32,361 nucleotides of DNA from Aculops lycopersici (taxonomy: Eukaryota > Arthropoda > Arachnida > Trombidiformes > Eriophyidae), in the NCBI GenBank assembly GCA_015350385.1, contig WNKI01000002.1, positions 7,255,824 to 7,288,184 on the forward strand, given 5' to 3'. Position numbers and translations under genes: made by a program. The first letter of the stretch is position 1. The number at the start of each line of letters is the position of its first letter. Under the pieces are notes generated by a model that did not search any database, had not been told where the DNA came from, and saw only the letters and a list, made by a program, of their open reading frames with translations. Positions 1 through 8,238 of the stretch are shown here, in pieces.

Positions 1-299
1 GGAAATATCTCACACGCTTTCGCTTCATTTCATTCTACTCCTCGCCGGAGTCCTAATCGTCGTTGGCCAGTCGCTCACTTGTCGTCGTCCAGTTGGCGGG
101 CGTCGTGTATGTTGCATATTGAGAAGCGCCCAAACCAACAACAAGCAGAGGAAAGTTATTTTACCAAGAGCCGCCCACCTAGAGGCTCAACTATAACTCA
201 TGATAATAATACAATTTTCAAACAAACAATACCTTTCTTAATATTAAGTGATCTATCCAAATATACACATATATCTATTGTTAGCAACCATTGATCAAG

Positions 300-1740
300 A
301 TGGATATTTTCAAGAATTTCAAGCAAGTGCTCAAAATTCGCGATGTTCTAGTGGATAATGAGGTATTTCAGCTCCACTATCGTGTCACTGCCATTTTACT
401 ACTGGGATGCGCGGCGCTGGTCGCTAGTAAGCAGCATTTCGGCGATCCCATTGATTGTATTACGAGAGACGATGTGCCAAATAAAATCATGGATACGTAT
501 TGTTGGATCCACTCGACTTTCACTTTACCCGATGCTTGCAACAAGACAGTAGGATCAGAGGTAAGTTGTTGTTGTTGCTTGCAATCCACTGAGAAACTTG
601 TCAAGGCCCACGCCACTTCCGGTCCTCGAGGATTTCTAGTCGCTTAGAAACTAATAAGTTGATTTGACTTTGATCTAATTATAAAACCTGCACAATCAAC
701 AGGTGGCACACCCTTGTGTCGACAAGTATAGCAACAACCAGCGAGAGGAGAGGATTTATCACAAATACTACCAATGGGTTTACTTTGTGCTCTTCTTTCA
801 AGCCTGCGGCTTCTATGGGCCCCACTTGCTTTGGAAAACTTGGGAATCAAGTCTACTGAGACAATTAACCATTGATCTCGATTTAAAAGACCCCTTGGCG
901 TCGAATGACAAACATAAGGATGCCATCCGAAGGGTTAGTAGATATTTTATTAAGAGTCGCTTGCGCCACGAGCAATACTTTAGGCTATTCACACTTTGCG
1001 AGGTGATGAATTTGTTCAATGTGATAATTCAAATTTATTTGGTTGACGAATTTTTAGGCGGCACATTTACAACTTACGGCCTCGATGTATTGGATTACGT
1101 ACAATTGGATCAAACTGATCGAGTTGATCCAATGGTACGGGTTTTTCCTCGAATGACCAAGTGTACATTCCACAGGTTTGGTTCATCGGGCGACGTGCAG
1201 CGCTACGACTCCCTGTGCATCTTGCCATTGAATATTATTAATGAGAAGATTTATATCATCATGTGGTTTTGGTTTGTGTTCTTGGCAATAGTTACAACAA
1301 TTTGGCTCATCTATCGGCTTGCAACTCACACAAAACTCGAGGTTCGCTTTAGGGTTCTGAGTAGGCGAGCAAGTCTTGCCGACAAGAAATATTTGCGCTA
1401 TGCTTTGAAGAAGATGGAGGCCGGAGATTGGTTCGTGTTGTCGATGATGTGCAAAAATATGGAGTCGCATCCATTTAGGCTGTTGATCGAGGAATTGTCG
1501 AGGCAATTGAGATTATTGAGTTTAGATCGAAAGCGAGCCCAGGGCAAGAGTTCTAGTCAAAACGGAAACGGAAGAGGCCTCTACGACGAGAAGTGGCGCA
1601 TTATCGAAAACAACGAGGGCGACTCGGAAATCGACGAATTGGAACTCGAGGCTGGCGCTCACGGGCAACCTGTTGACTCTGAGGTGAGCTCTACGGAAGG
1701 CGATGGGAGCAATTTGGATAAGGTTGCAATCAAGAGTTGA
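300..1740 (+). CDS. innexin gap-junction/hemichannel protein, Inx2-like (2 exons)
   Basis: CDS is join(300..560,703..1740), 432 residues, ATG in context atcaagATGG. Exon 1 ends in a perfect GAG|GTAAGT donor; the acceptor is AACAG|GTGG, phase 0. Innexins form gap junctions and hemichannels in the plasma membranes of protostomes. Visible hallmarks are the family signature YYQWV at residues 109-113, four hydrophobic segments (about 28-46, 109-130, 181-205 and 270-292), and two conserved cysteines in each extracellular loop (C53/C68 and C241/C259). Other family-like blocks are MDTYCWIHSTFT in loop 1, DPMVRVFPRMTKCTFH in loop 2, and LCILPLNIINEKIY before helix 4. Two further loop 1 cysteines (near residues 80 and 92) flank the splice junction. 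The cytoplasmic tail ends in a polar, strongly acidic stretch of about 70 residues that I do not recognise. The closest paralogue by eye is Drosophila Inx2; exact orthology is not established. Reading through the intron would stop at 645-647. Confidence 0.96.
561..702 (+). other. innexin intron (142 bp)
   Basis: The intron has a GTAAGT donor after codon 87 and an AG acceptor after CAATCAACAG. It splits the gene in extracellular loop 1 without changing frame. The acceptor lies inside one of the five CAACAGGTGG 10-mers of this window (697-706). Confidence 0.92.
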
Positions 1741-2477
1741 GAGCAGGTGTGTCTTGATGCTGGCCTTTTTATTGATTATTAATATTGATTGAACAACCAT
1801 ACAAAAGCAGCAAAAAAATCACACACACGCAACCAGACACACAAGCACAAGACACTTCGCGAGCTAAGCGACGAGTGAGGAACAAAAACAAATGCCAACT
1901 CGAGGGACCAAAGGGAATCACAGTGGTAGCGATGTAACAGCAGCAGCGGTTGCAGCACACACGGGACAAGTGGTGCAAAACCGCTTGCGAAAACCACACA
2001 GCATCGGCTTGTTACTCGTACAGTCAACAACTGTGCGCTCCCTAAATGTAAACGAAATTGCCAAGAATCTGTGAGATGAGGCGAGGGGAACAAACAAAAT
2101 TCGAATTTTAGTCAGCTGTTATCATGTGACGCGTTAAAATCACTTTAAATCAAACTTTTGGATTATTATCTCATCATAACATTCAACTTAGAATTAATAA
2201 TCTAATATTATAACATTAATACGTTCAAGGGCTTATCCTCTTATTAGTGCTAGTAATTTTATAAAACTAGATAATCAAATATACCCATTATATTCTTGCA
2301 CATAACAATAAAATCTTACAAACCAATAGCCCTGTGAAATCTAGAGCATTACAGAACAGAATAGTAGAATATCAAGATAACCGAAGCAATCAGATCGAAT
2401 TGAAATTTCAAACTTTTGCTGAGATATCCAAACATCCAAAAGCATCAAAATCTACTAAATGCACACATCATGATCAC
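1741..2477. other. innexin 3' UTR / spacer before the SOCS gene
   Basis: This 737 bp stretch has no convincing gene. It holds AC/AG-rich low complexity (1800-1880), AT-rich DNA and an AATAAA at 2307-2312 that could end the innexin transcript. The SOCS reading frame stays open upstream of its first ATG back to a TAG at 2268-2270, so an N-terminal exon joining somewhere after 2271 cannot be excluded. Confidence 0.5.
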
Positions 2478-3005
2478 ATGGACATAATCAGATATAATCT
2501 TATCCTTCTGAGGAGGAAGGGCTGGTATTGGGGACCAATCAGTCCATCGTTTGCGGCTCAATTATTGGAGGACCAAGAGGATGGAACCTTCTTAATTAGA
2601 GATAGTTCAAATAGATGCTATATCTTTAGCATAACCTACAAGCTAGATGGCGAAATTCATCACACTAGAATCGAGCATTCTAATGGAGAGTTTAGCTTTT
2701 GCAAAAATCCCAGATACTTCCAATCGACGGTTGTAGATTTAGTTGAAAAATCTGTAGAGTATTGTCACAGTGGAGATTTGTTATATTTTCTACATGGAGA
2801 TCCAGAACGAGCTGGACCAATCCGATTTCAAATGCGACCTCTATCCAGGCGACAATGCGGCAGCTCACTCAAGCACTTGTGTAGATTTGCAATACTGCCT
2901 TATGTTTCAGATAGAAGCAACATTAGCAAATTACCCTTACCCCAGGTTCTGATCGAGTACCTCGGCGAACCCTTCAGACAATTTGACCCTGTTGAAGGGA
3001 TGTGA
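2478..3005 (+). CDS. SOCS6/7-type suppressor of cytokine signalling (SH2 + SOCS box)
   Basis: This is a 175-residue protein from the first in-frame ATG. SOCS proteins bind phosphotyrosine through an SH2 domain and recruit Elongin B/C-Cullin 5 ubiquitin ligase through the SOCS box. The SH2 domain (about 14-115) opens with GWYWGPI, typical of SOCS6/7. It carries the phosphotyrosine-binding arginine in TFLIRDSS (R41) and a RIEHSNGEFSF strand nearly identical to SOCS6/7. The SOCS box (about 129-164) has a BC-box, SLKHLCRFAI, and a Cul5-box-like LPLPQVLIEYL. Vertebrate SOCS6/7 have several hundred N-terminal residues before the SH2; here only 13 are certain. Either this is a minimal form or upstream exons are unrecognised, since the frame is open without ATG from 2271. 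It converges on the Par-3 gene with 272 bp between stop codons. Orthology to Drosophila Socs16D is likely but untested. Confidence 0.9.
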   Translation: MDIIRYNLILLRRKGWYWGPISPSFAAQLLEDQEDGTFLIRDSSNRCYIFSITYKLDGEIHHTRIEHSNGEFSFCKNPRYFQSTVVDLVEKSVEYCHSGDLLYFLHGDPERAGPIRFQMRPLSRRQCGSSLKHLCRFAILPYVSDRSNISKLPLPQVLIEYLGEPFRQFDPVEGM

Positions 3006-3220
3006 CATAAACCAAGATAATAATCTAGACAACAATTCAATTCAATGTAAAGTATGAAAATAACTTGAACAGAATCTAGGACTCAAAAATGAATTAAATC
3101 AAACTGAGAGATACAGTCTTCGGCTGTGCTCTCAATTATTTACCGGTGATATCAACTGGATAATGTAGGAACTTTCAGCTGTTGTCTGAGTATCATTTTA
3201 ATATTATGACTATCGTTTCG

Positions 3221-3226
3221 TTTATT
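3221..3226 (-). terminator. poly(A) signal AATAAA for the Par-3 gene
   Basis: TTTATT on the + strand reads AATAAA on the minus strand, about 50 nt past the Par-3 stop codon. It implies a short 3' UTR. I see no clear AATAAA for the convergent SOCS gene in the 272 bp gap. Confidence 0.55.
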
Positions 3227-3277
3227 CATTGAATTAATCTTATCGAGGCATAACTAGGGTGTTTCTTAATCTTATCT

Positions 3278-6200
3278 TTAAAAATCATAGTAATAGATAT
3301 ATTGTGGTTGCTGGTGATGATTGTTGTTGCTCGTGCCATTGAGATGAGCATGAGCTTGATGGTGGTTATTGTATAAATAGTGTTGCGTCATGGTAGTGGC
3401 TTGGGCCGATGCCGCTGGTTGCCCATTCAGAATTTGGGCTGTCTGTGGAATTGGAGCCTGTTGATAATGCCCTAGATTATTATTATGACTTCCGTAGAGT
3501 GGGATTTGTTGTGTCATGGTTGCTGGGGGCGCCACAGGTGGACCTTGTAGCATAGGATTGAGAGTCTGTGGTGGGGGTTGTTGTATCGGCTGCTGATGAT
3601 GGTGGATATGATTATGGTGTAGGTGGTTATTGTAAATATATTGTTGCTGCGTCATGGTATTTGTTTGAGCTGGTGGTTGTTGCAGATGGTGAACCATCGA
3701 ACCAACTTGAGAAAGGTTATTCTGTTGATGGTGTGGATGGAATCCATTTGCTGCCAGCGATTGGTTATTATTCATTAAAGGAATGAACGGCGATGAGTGG
3801 TACATTTGATTAGGCGTTTGGTGATTGCCATATATTGAAGGCGCTGGAACCTGAGTTGCTGTTGAGTCGGCCACCCATAGACCGCTAGCTCCTCGGTTAA
3901 CAGGTTGAATTTGGGGCACTTGGTGGCTTGAATTAGAATTAGCATGCGAATTATGATTATGATTATTGGTGTTGCTATTATGCTTTGGATTGGTTTGCTC
4001 TTGTTGCTGTATTTGTTGTTGTTGTTGTTGTTGCTGCTGCTGTTGTTGTTGGTCTTTGATCTTCTTCTTAACCCGCTTGATACTTCCAAACTTTAAAAAC
4101 TTGGTCAATAATGATGAGCTCTTTTTATGATTGCTGGTCGCAGTTGTTCCATTTGTCCCATTGGAGTTTGCTTTACTCGTATTGTTACTGTTGATCAAAT
4201 ATCGCTCCTCATTAAAAGTTGATGAGTTTGAGTTGGGTATTGAGTTTGGCATGTTTGTAGGCATCATATGGCCATTATGTTTTGAATGATGATTATCTGA
4301 GTGAAAACTATTTAGACTACTATCATAGGATTTATCAACTGCTGCTCTTATGTTTTCATCGATCTTCCTATTTCTAGCTATCCTCAGGGTTGCAGCCTTG
4401 GGCATTGTAGTGACCATAGGCTGTTGTTGAATATGCGGATTACTTGGTATCCTGATATGTTGCTGTTGTTGGTGGTTGACGCCATTTGTCACACCATAAA
4501 TATAATTGTTTGGTATGCTTCTAGGCTGAACGTTTGATACACCGTTCGGCATATGAACGTCAACAGGAACTTCTCGCTTATAGCTACCTGTAAAATCGTC
4601 GAGTTGAATTTCTCCATTGTGCATGCCATGTCGATGTTGTTGATGGAGGTGAGGATGAGATTGAGATTGCGTCAAATTTGAGATAGAAATCGGTGCTAAG
4701 GGATCCTTTAGATAAGTCCGTTGGTGCTGTTGTATATGCAACTGTTGCTGTTCCTCTTGGTTGACCGGATCTATATCGTCAAGTCGTTGACGTTCAAATT
4801 GTTGCTCGAGTTTCTTTTGGCGCTCTCGTTCCTCACGAGCCTTTTGATTTCGTCTGAAAGTATCTGAGTTTTGGGCCAAGAATTGTGCATGTCGTTTTTC
4901 TGAGATACTTTGTCGACCGAAACCGTCACGTTGAAATCTCTCAACCTCAACCTCCTCATGTTGTTGTCTCTGCTGCTTGGCATCGCAGCCATTGGTTACC
5001 GCTGAAGCCGAATCGGCACCTTGGAGTATTTTGGCAACTACAGATTTGTCACGACGCAAAATGTTGAGTCTAATAATATTGGGTGCTGCCTCTGGTCCTA
5101 TTCCGCGTGATGTGGCAGCGGTCAGAGTCTCTGATGCTTCATTATTCGACAAGCCAACAAGACTAATTCCATTTATCTCTAATATTTGATCATCAGGTTG
5201 TAATCTTCCATCTTTCCAAGCTGCGCCTCCGGTTATGACTTTCTGAATCCAAATTCCAAGATCTTTGCCCTCGAGCATAGGATATTTTAGATACAATCCT
5301 AAACCAGCAGACTTGGTATCATTGATTGGAATATCATAAACATAAGTGCCTGGTCCGTCAACATTGTGAACATCTAGCAGACTATCGATTTGCCGCTCTA
5401 ATTGGTGATGAGAGTGGTTGGGGTTGTTTTCGGTGGTCGTTGTTACGATGTCTGTGTCCAACTTGATTGAATCAGACTCAGGGTCGATAAGATTATTGTT
5501 TGTGACATCAACTAGACTCTCGTCACGTGAAACTACGAACTCCACCTCTTCATCAACTGGAACTGACTTGAGCATTCGCGTAACCTCAGGTTGAGTTTTA
5601 CCTGATAGATCGATTCCATTGACTTCGAGTAACATATCACCCTCCTTAAGTCTACCATCCCGGTAGGCCGAGCCTGAGGTGGTTATCGCAGTTATGTAGA
5701 TTGGACGAGAATTTCTGACATTATAGTCTCTTTCGGCAATCTTGATACCAAATCCTCCGTCTCGACTTTTTGTGAGAGTTATTTTATGCTTAGTTCCAAT
5801 ACGGCGAGTGTAAGATGGACCGGCAATGTGGCGTGGAGAAGTGGGGACTGATGATGACTTTCGAAGCACTTTCAATATCAGGGGTCCCTGATGACTAGAA
5901 TTCTTGACAAAATCTCGAAGAGTCTTCTGTGCCTCTTGGAAGGTGCGCTTTTGTAGATTGAAACCATTAACTTCTACAATTATATCACCGATTTTAAACT
6001 GTCCACACTTGTCAATAACACTACCCTCCTGGATTTGAGTTATTTGTAGGCCACAGGGAACGTTTTGATTTTGTAAATTAGCTGTTGAATTATTATCATT
6101 TCTTGATGGTGATGAGGATGATGCTGGTGTTGGTTCTAATAAACTTGCTAAATTCATATACTCTTTGGCCGCCTGTTGCTTCATTTGTTGCATAGCAATT

Positions 6201-6301
6201 GAGTATTCAATTGGTGCTTCAACTGTGATGCCCAATTGGGCTGGCCTACCACCAGCATCTTGGTGAGCCTTCAAGTCTACTTGTATCAGTAGAGTCTCCA
6301 T
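3278..6301 (-). CDS. par-3: Par-3/Bazooka polarity scaffold, short form (single coding exon)
   Basis: This is a 1,007-residue open frame, ATG at 6301. Par-3 organises the Par-6/aPKC complex at apical junctions and cell poles. It has three PDZ domains in the Par-3 order: PDZ1 about 21-147, PDZ2 about 171-259 (GFGIKIAERD, RDGRLKEGDMLLEVNG) and PDZ3 about 320-417 (KSAGLGLYLKYP, GGAAWKDGRLQPDDQILEINGISL). The decisive mark is DGFGRQSISEKRHAQF at 459-474, the CR3 aPKC-binding/phosphorylation motif, with S465 as the expected acceptor. After it come a charged segment (about 484-510), a basic amphipathic stretch (731-749), a Q14 tract at 751-764 and a Gln/His/Asn-rich tail with three TMTQ repeats. 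Oddities: no recognisable N-terminal oligomerisation domain (CR1), and PDZ1 is interrupted by about 55 low-complexity residues. A missing upstream exon or an alternative long form is possible. Confidence 0.93.
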   Translation of the reverse strand: METLLIQVDLKAHQDAGGRPAQLGITVEAPIEYSIAMQQMKQQAAKEYMNLASLLEPTPASSSSPSRNDNNSTANLQNQNVPCGLQITQIQEGSVIDKCGQFKIGDIIVEVNGFNLQKRTFQEAQKTLRDFVKNSSHQGPLILKVLRKSSSVPTSPRHIAGPSYTRRIGTKHKITLTKSRDGGFGIKIAERDYNVRNSRPIYITAITTSGSAYRDGRLKEGDMLLEVNGIDLSGKTQPEVTRMLKSVPVDEEVEFVVSRDESLVDVTNNNLIDPESDSIKLDTDIVTTTTENNPNHSHHQLERQIDSLLDVHNVDGPGTYVYDIPINDTKSAGLGLYLKYPMLEGKDLGIWIQKVITGGAAWKDGRLQPDDQILEINGISLVGLSNNEASETLTAATSRGIGPEAAPNIIRLNILRRDKSVVAKILQGADSASAVTNGCDAKQQRQQHEEVEVERFQRDGFGRQSISEKRHAQFLAQNSDTFRRNQKAREERERQKKLEQQFERQRLDDIDPVNQEEQQQLHIQQHQRTYLKDPLAPISISNLTQSQSHPHLHQQHRHGMHNGEIQLDDFTGSYKREVPVDVHMPNGVSNVQPRSIPNNYIYGVTNGVNHQQQQHIRIPSNPHIQQQPMVTTMPKAATLRIARNRKIDENIRAAVDKSYDSSLNSFHSDNHHSKHNGHMMPTNMPNSIPNSNSSTFNEERYLINSNNTSKANSNGTNGTTATSNHKKSSSLLTKFLKFGSIKRVKKKIKDQQQQQQQQQQQQQIQQQEQTNPKHNSNTNNHNHNSHANSNSSHQVPQIQPVNRGASGLWVADSTATQVPAPSIYGNHQTPNQMYHSSPFIPLMNNNQSLAANGFHPHHQQNNLSQVGSMVHHLQQPPAQTNTMTQQQYIYNNHLHHNHIHHHQQPIQQPPPQTLNPMLQGPPVAPPATMTQQIPLYGSHNNNLGHYQQAPIPQTAQILNGQPAASAQATTMTQHYLYNNHHQAHAHLNGTSNNNHHQQPQYIYYYDF

Positions 6302-8238
6302 GGAAGATGGAGTTGGTGCATTAATTTAAAGTTTACTGATAATAGGAAGGAATTAATGTACTGATAAGATTGAAATTTGAATGGTAAGACAATTAAGATA
6401 TGTGTTGCATTGGAAAAGTAGTGATTTAAAAGTAGTGATGGAATATAATAAAGTGGCAATTGTTTTGGTGATTATGATAATGTCTCATAATATATATGTA
6501 TAATATAACAACTTTGGATTGGGTGGGCCCTAAATTTTTGCACAATCTTCCCTGTACGCTTGTTGAATGCAACGAGAATTTTTCCCTGGAAACGGCCAAT
6601 CGAAAAACAACACAGAGAGGGCGCAGAGAGAAACATTTTTAATTTCTGCACTTTAGGCCTCTGCTGCCGCTGAGGCTACTGCTACTTCGCAGGCTGCTGC
6701 ATCTAGAAACCGCCGCAGTGGAATCGGTAGCCGGGGATTTTGCCGTGCACTTAGTCCCTGAATTGTCATGGGCACAAAACTGTCGCCCAATGCGGGGGCA
6801 ACAAAAGATGCGACCAATGATCAAAGGCAATTCCCGGCAAATGCAAAAAGGGGGAAGAGGATGCAAATTTTCCGCACACACATTTAGTTGGAGAAAATCT
6901 CGGGAGCAATGGGATTTTGCTCTTCACAACACATAGGCTTGTCTGTGTCTCCCTGTGTGCGTGCGTGTCTGTGTTAAATTCAACAATTTTCGCCATTTGA
7001 AAAACCAACACAAACATTTGCCACTGTGTGCTTGCGCGCCTGCTTGTCTGTCTGCTCGGCTGTTCGGCTGTCTGTCTGTCTGCGTTTCTGTGAGAGAAGT
7101 CAACAAGAAAAACTCTACATTGCCCAAAACAGCACACAGGTTGCGATGCTCGCCGACTAACTTGCTTACATTGCCATTTCCATTGCTTTTCCTTTTGGCC
7201 GAGACTGCCGCCCGCGCGGCGCACAAGAGCCATGCGAATCGAATGGGAGACGACAACAACTCAACTCCAAGCAAGACAGTCGAGCATACAAACAGTCGAG
7301 CGAGATTGTGTACAATTTCAATGAAAAAAGTACAGGCGCAATGGACAAACACACGGACAGACAGACGCACAAGAGGCGCACACAAAACACACACAAACCG
7401 AGCGAGCGAGCGAGCCAACGAATGGCCGACATCGCCAAAGGGAGAGGAGAGAGGAGGATGAAAATGAAGTTTCAAGTTTTGCCCAGCACAAAACAATGGA
7501 AATGCGAAACACTTGTGTATCAATATTATCACATAATAATCAACACTCTGTCCTTCTTCTTATTATATTATTCTAATAAAGCCATTCAAGTTTTGCACTT
7601 GACTTGATTTGTAGGATTTAGTTCACTTAATCCTGTTTGCAATTGCAATCAAATGAAAGATTTAGTCACGAAACGTAGTTGATTTTATTTATCATCAACC
7701 ATGCGATAGAAACACTAGCACTTGAATTACTTATTTTGTAACCGCATCTCAAGAGGGAGAAATCTGTATTAGTCCGTTGATTGAGCTAGTTAGGATAATG
7801 ATGAGTCAAATATTGAACCAACAAATTGAATCGTTATTCACCACTGCCAATCATCCTGACATTCTAAGTTCGATAATGCACTAGCACAACTAATTATTAC
7901 CATTGACTCACGAAAAGCTTCCACAAACAACTATATCAATTCAAGCATCGGTCAATAAAAGCTACCGAATATTAGCCATACTACGAAGATGAGGAGGAAA
8001 AGATGCACATAATATTATGACAACCAAGCATTAAAGTCGCTTGAATAATCAACCAATATTACTTATCTTACTTCACAAATGGTGAACAAACAGAACAGAA
8101 ACCCATTTATCACACCTTACAAATATTAGTTTTCTTCTACTGATTTATATAATTCAAGAACAATAAGAGATAATATTCAAGCCAATCACTAACTGAACTA
8201 TTTACTTACTAGAGAACCAGACAAATCAAATCATCAAG
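6302..8238. promoter_or_regulatory. shared upstream spacer between par-3 (-) and Tao (+)
   Basis: This 1.94 kb divergent spacer must contain the promoters and 5' UTRs of both genes. The middle (about 6940-7460) is low complexity: TGTCTG-rich on the + strand at 7042-7085, then its reverse complement type (ACAGACAGAC, GAGCGAGCGAG) at 7354-7415. The TAO-proximal 700 bp is AT-rich, as expected of leader or intron. Open frames here are Ser/Cys/Arg-rich by-products of the low complexity. I found no sequence resembling the Par-3 N-terminal domain. Confidence 0.55.

Noticed and set aside
1892..2074. 60-codon + frame between the innexin and SOCS genes, followed by a GTGAGA donor-like site
   Set aside because: No family features, and there is no supporting evidence that it joins the SOCS exon; composition fits chance in UTR-like DNA.
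6766..7532. Several overlapping frames of 70-200 codons on both strands in the par-3/Tao spacer
   Set aside because: They are Ser/Cys/Arg/Thr-rich translations of TGTCTG and GAGC low complexity and occur on both strands; no domain is visible.
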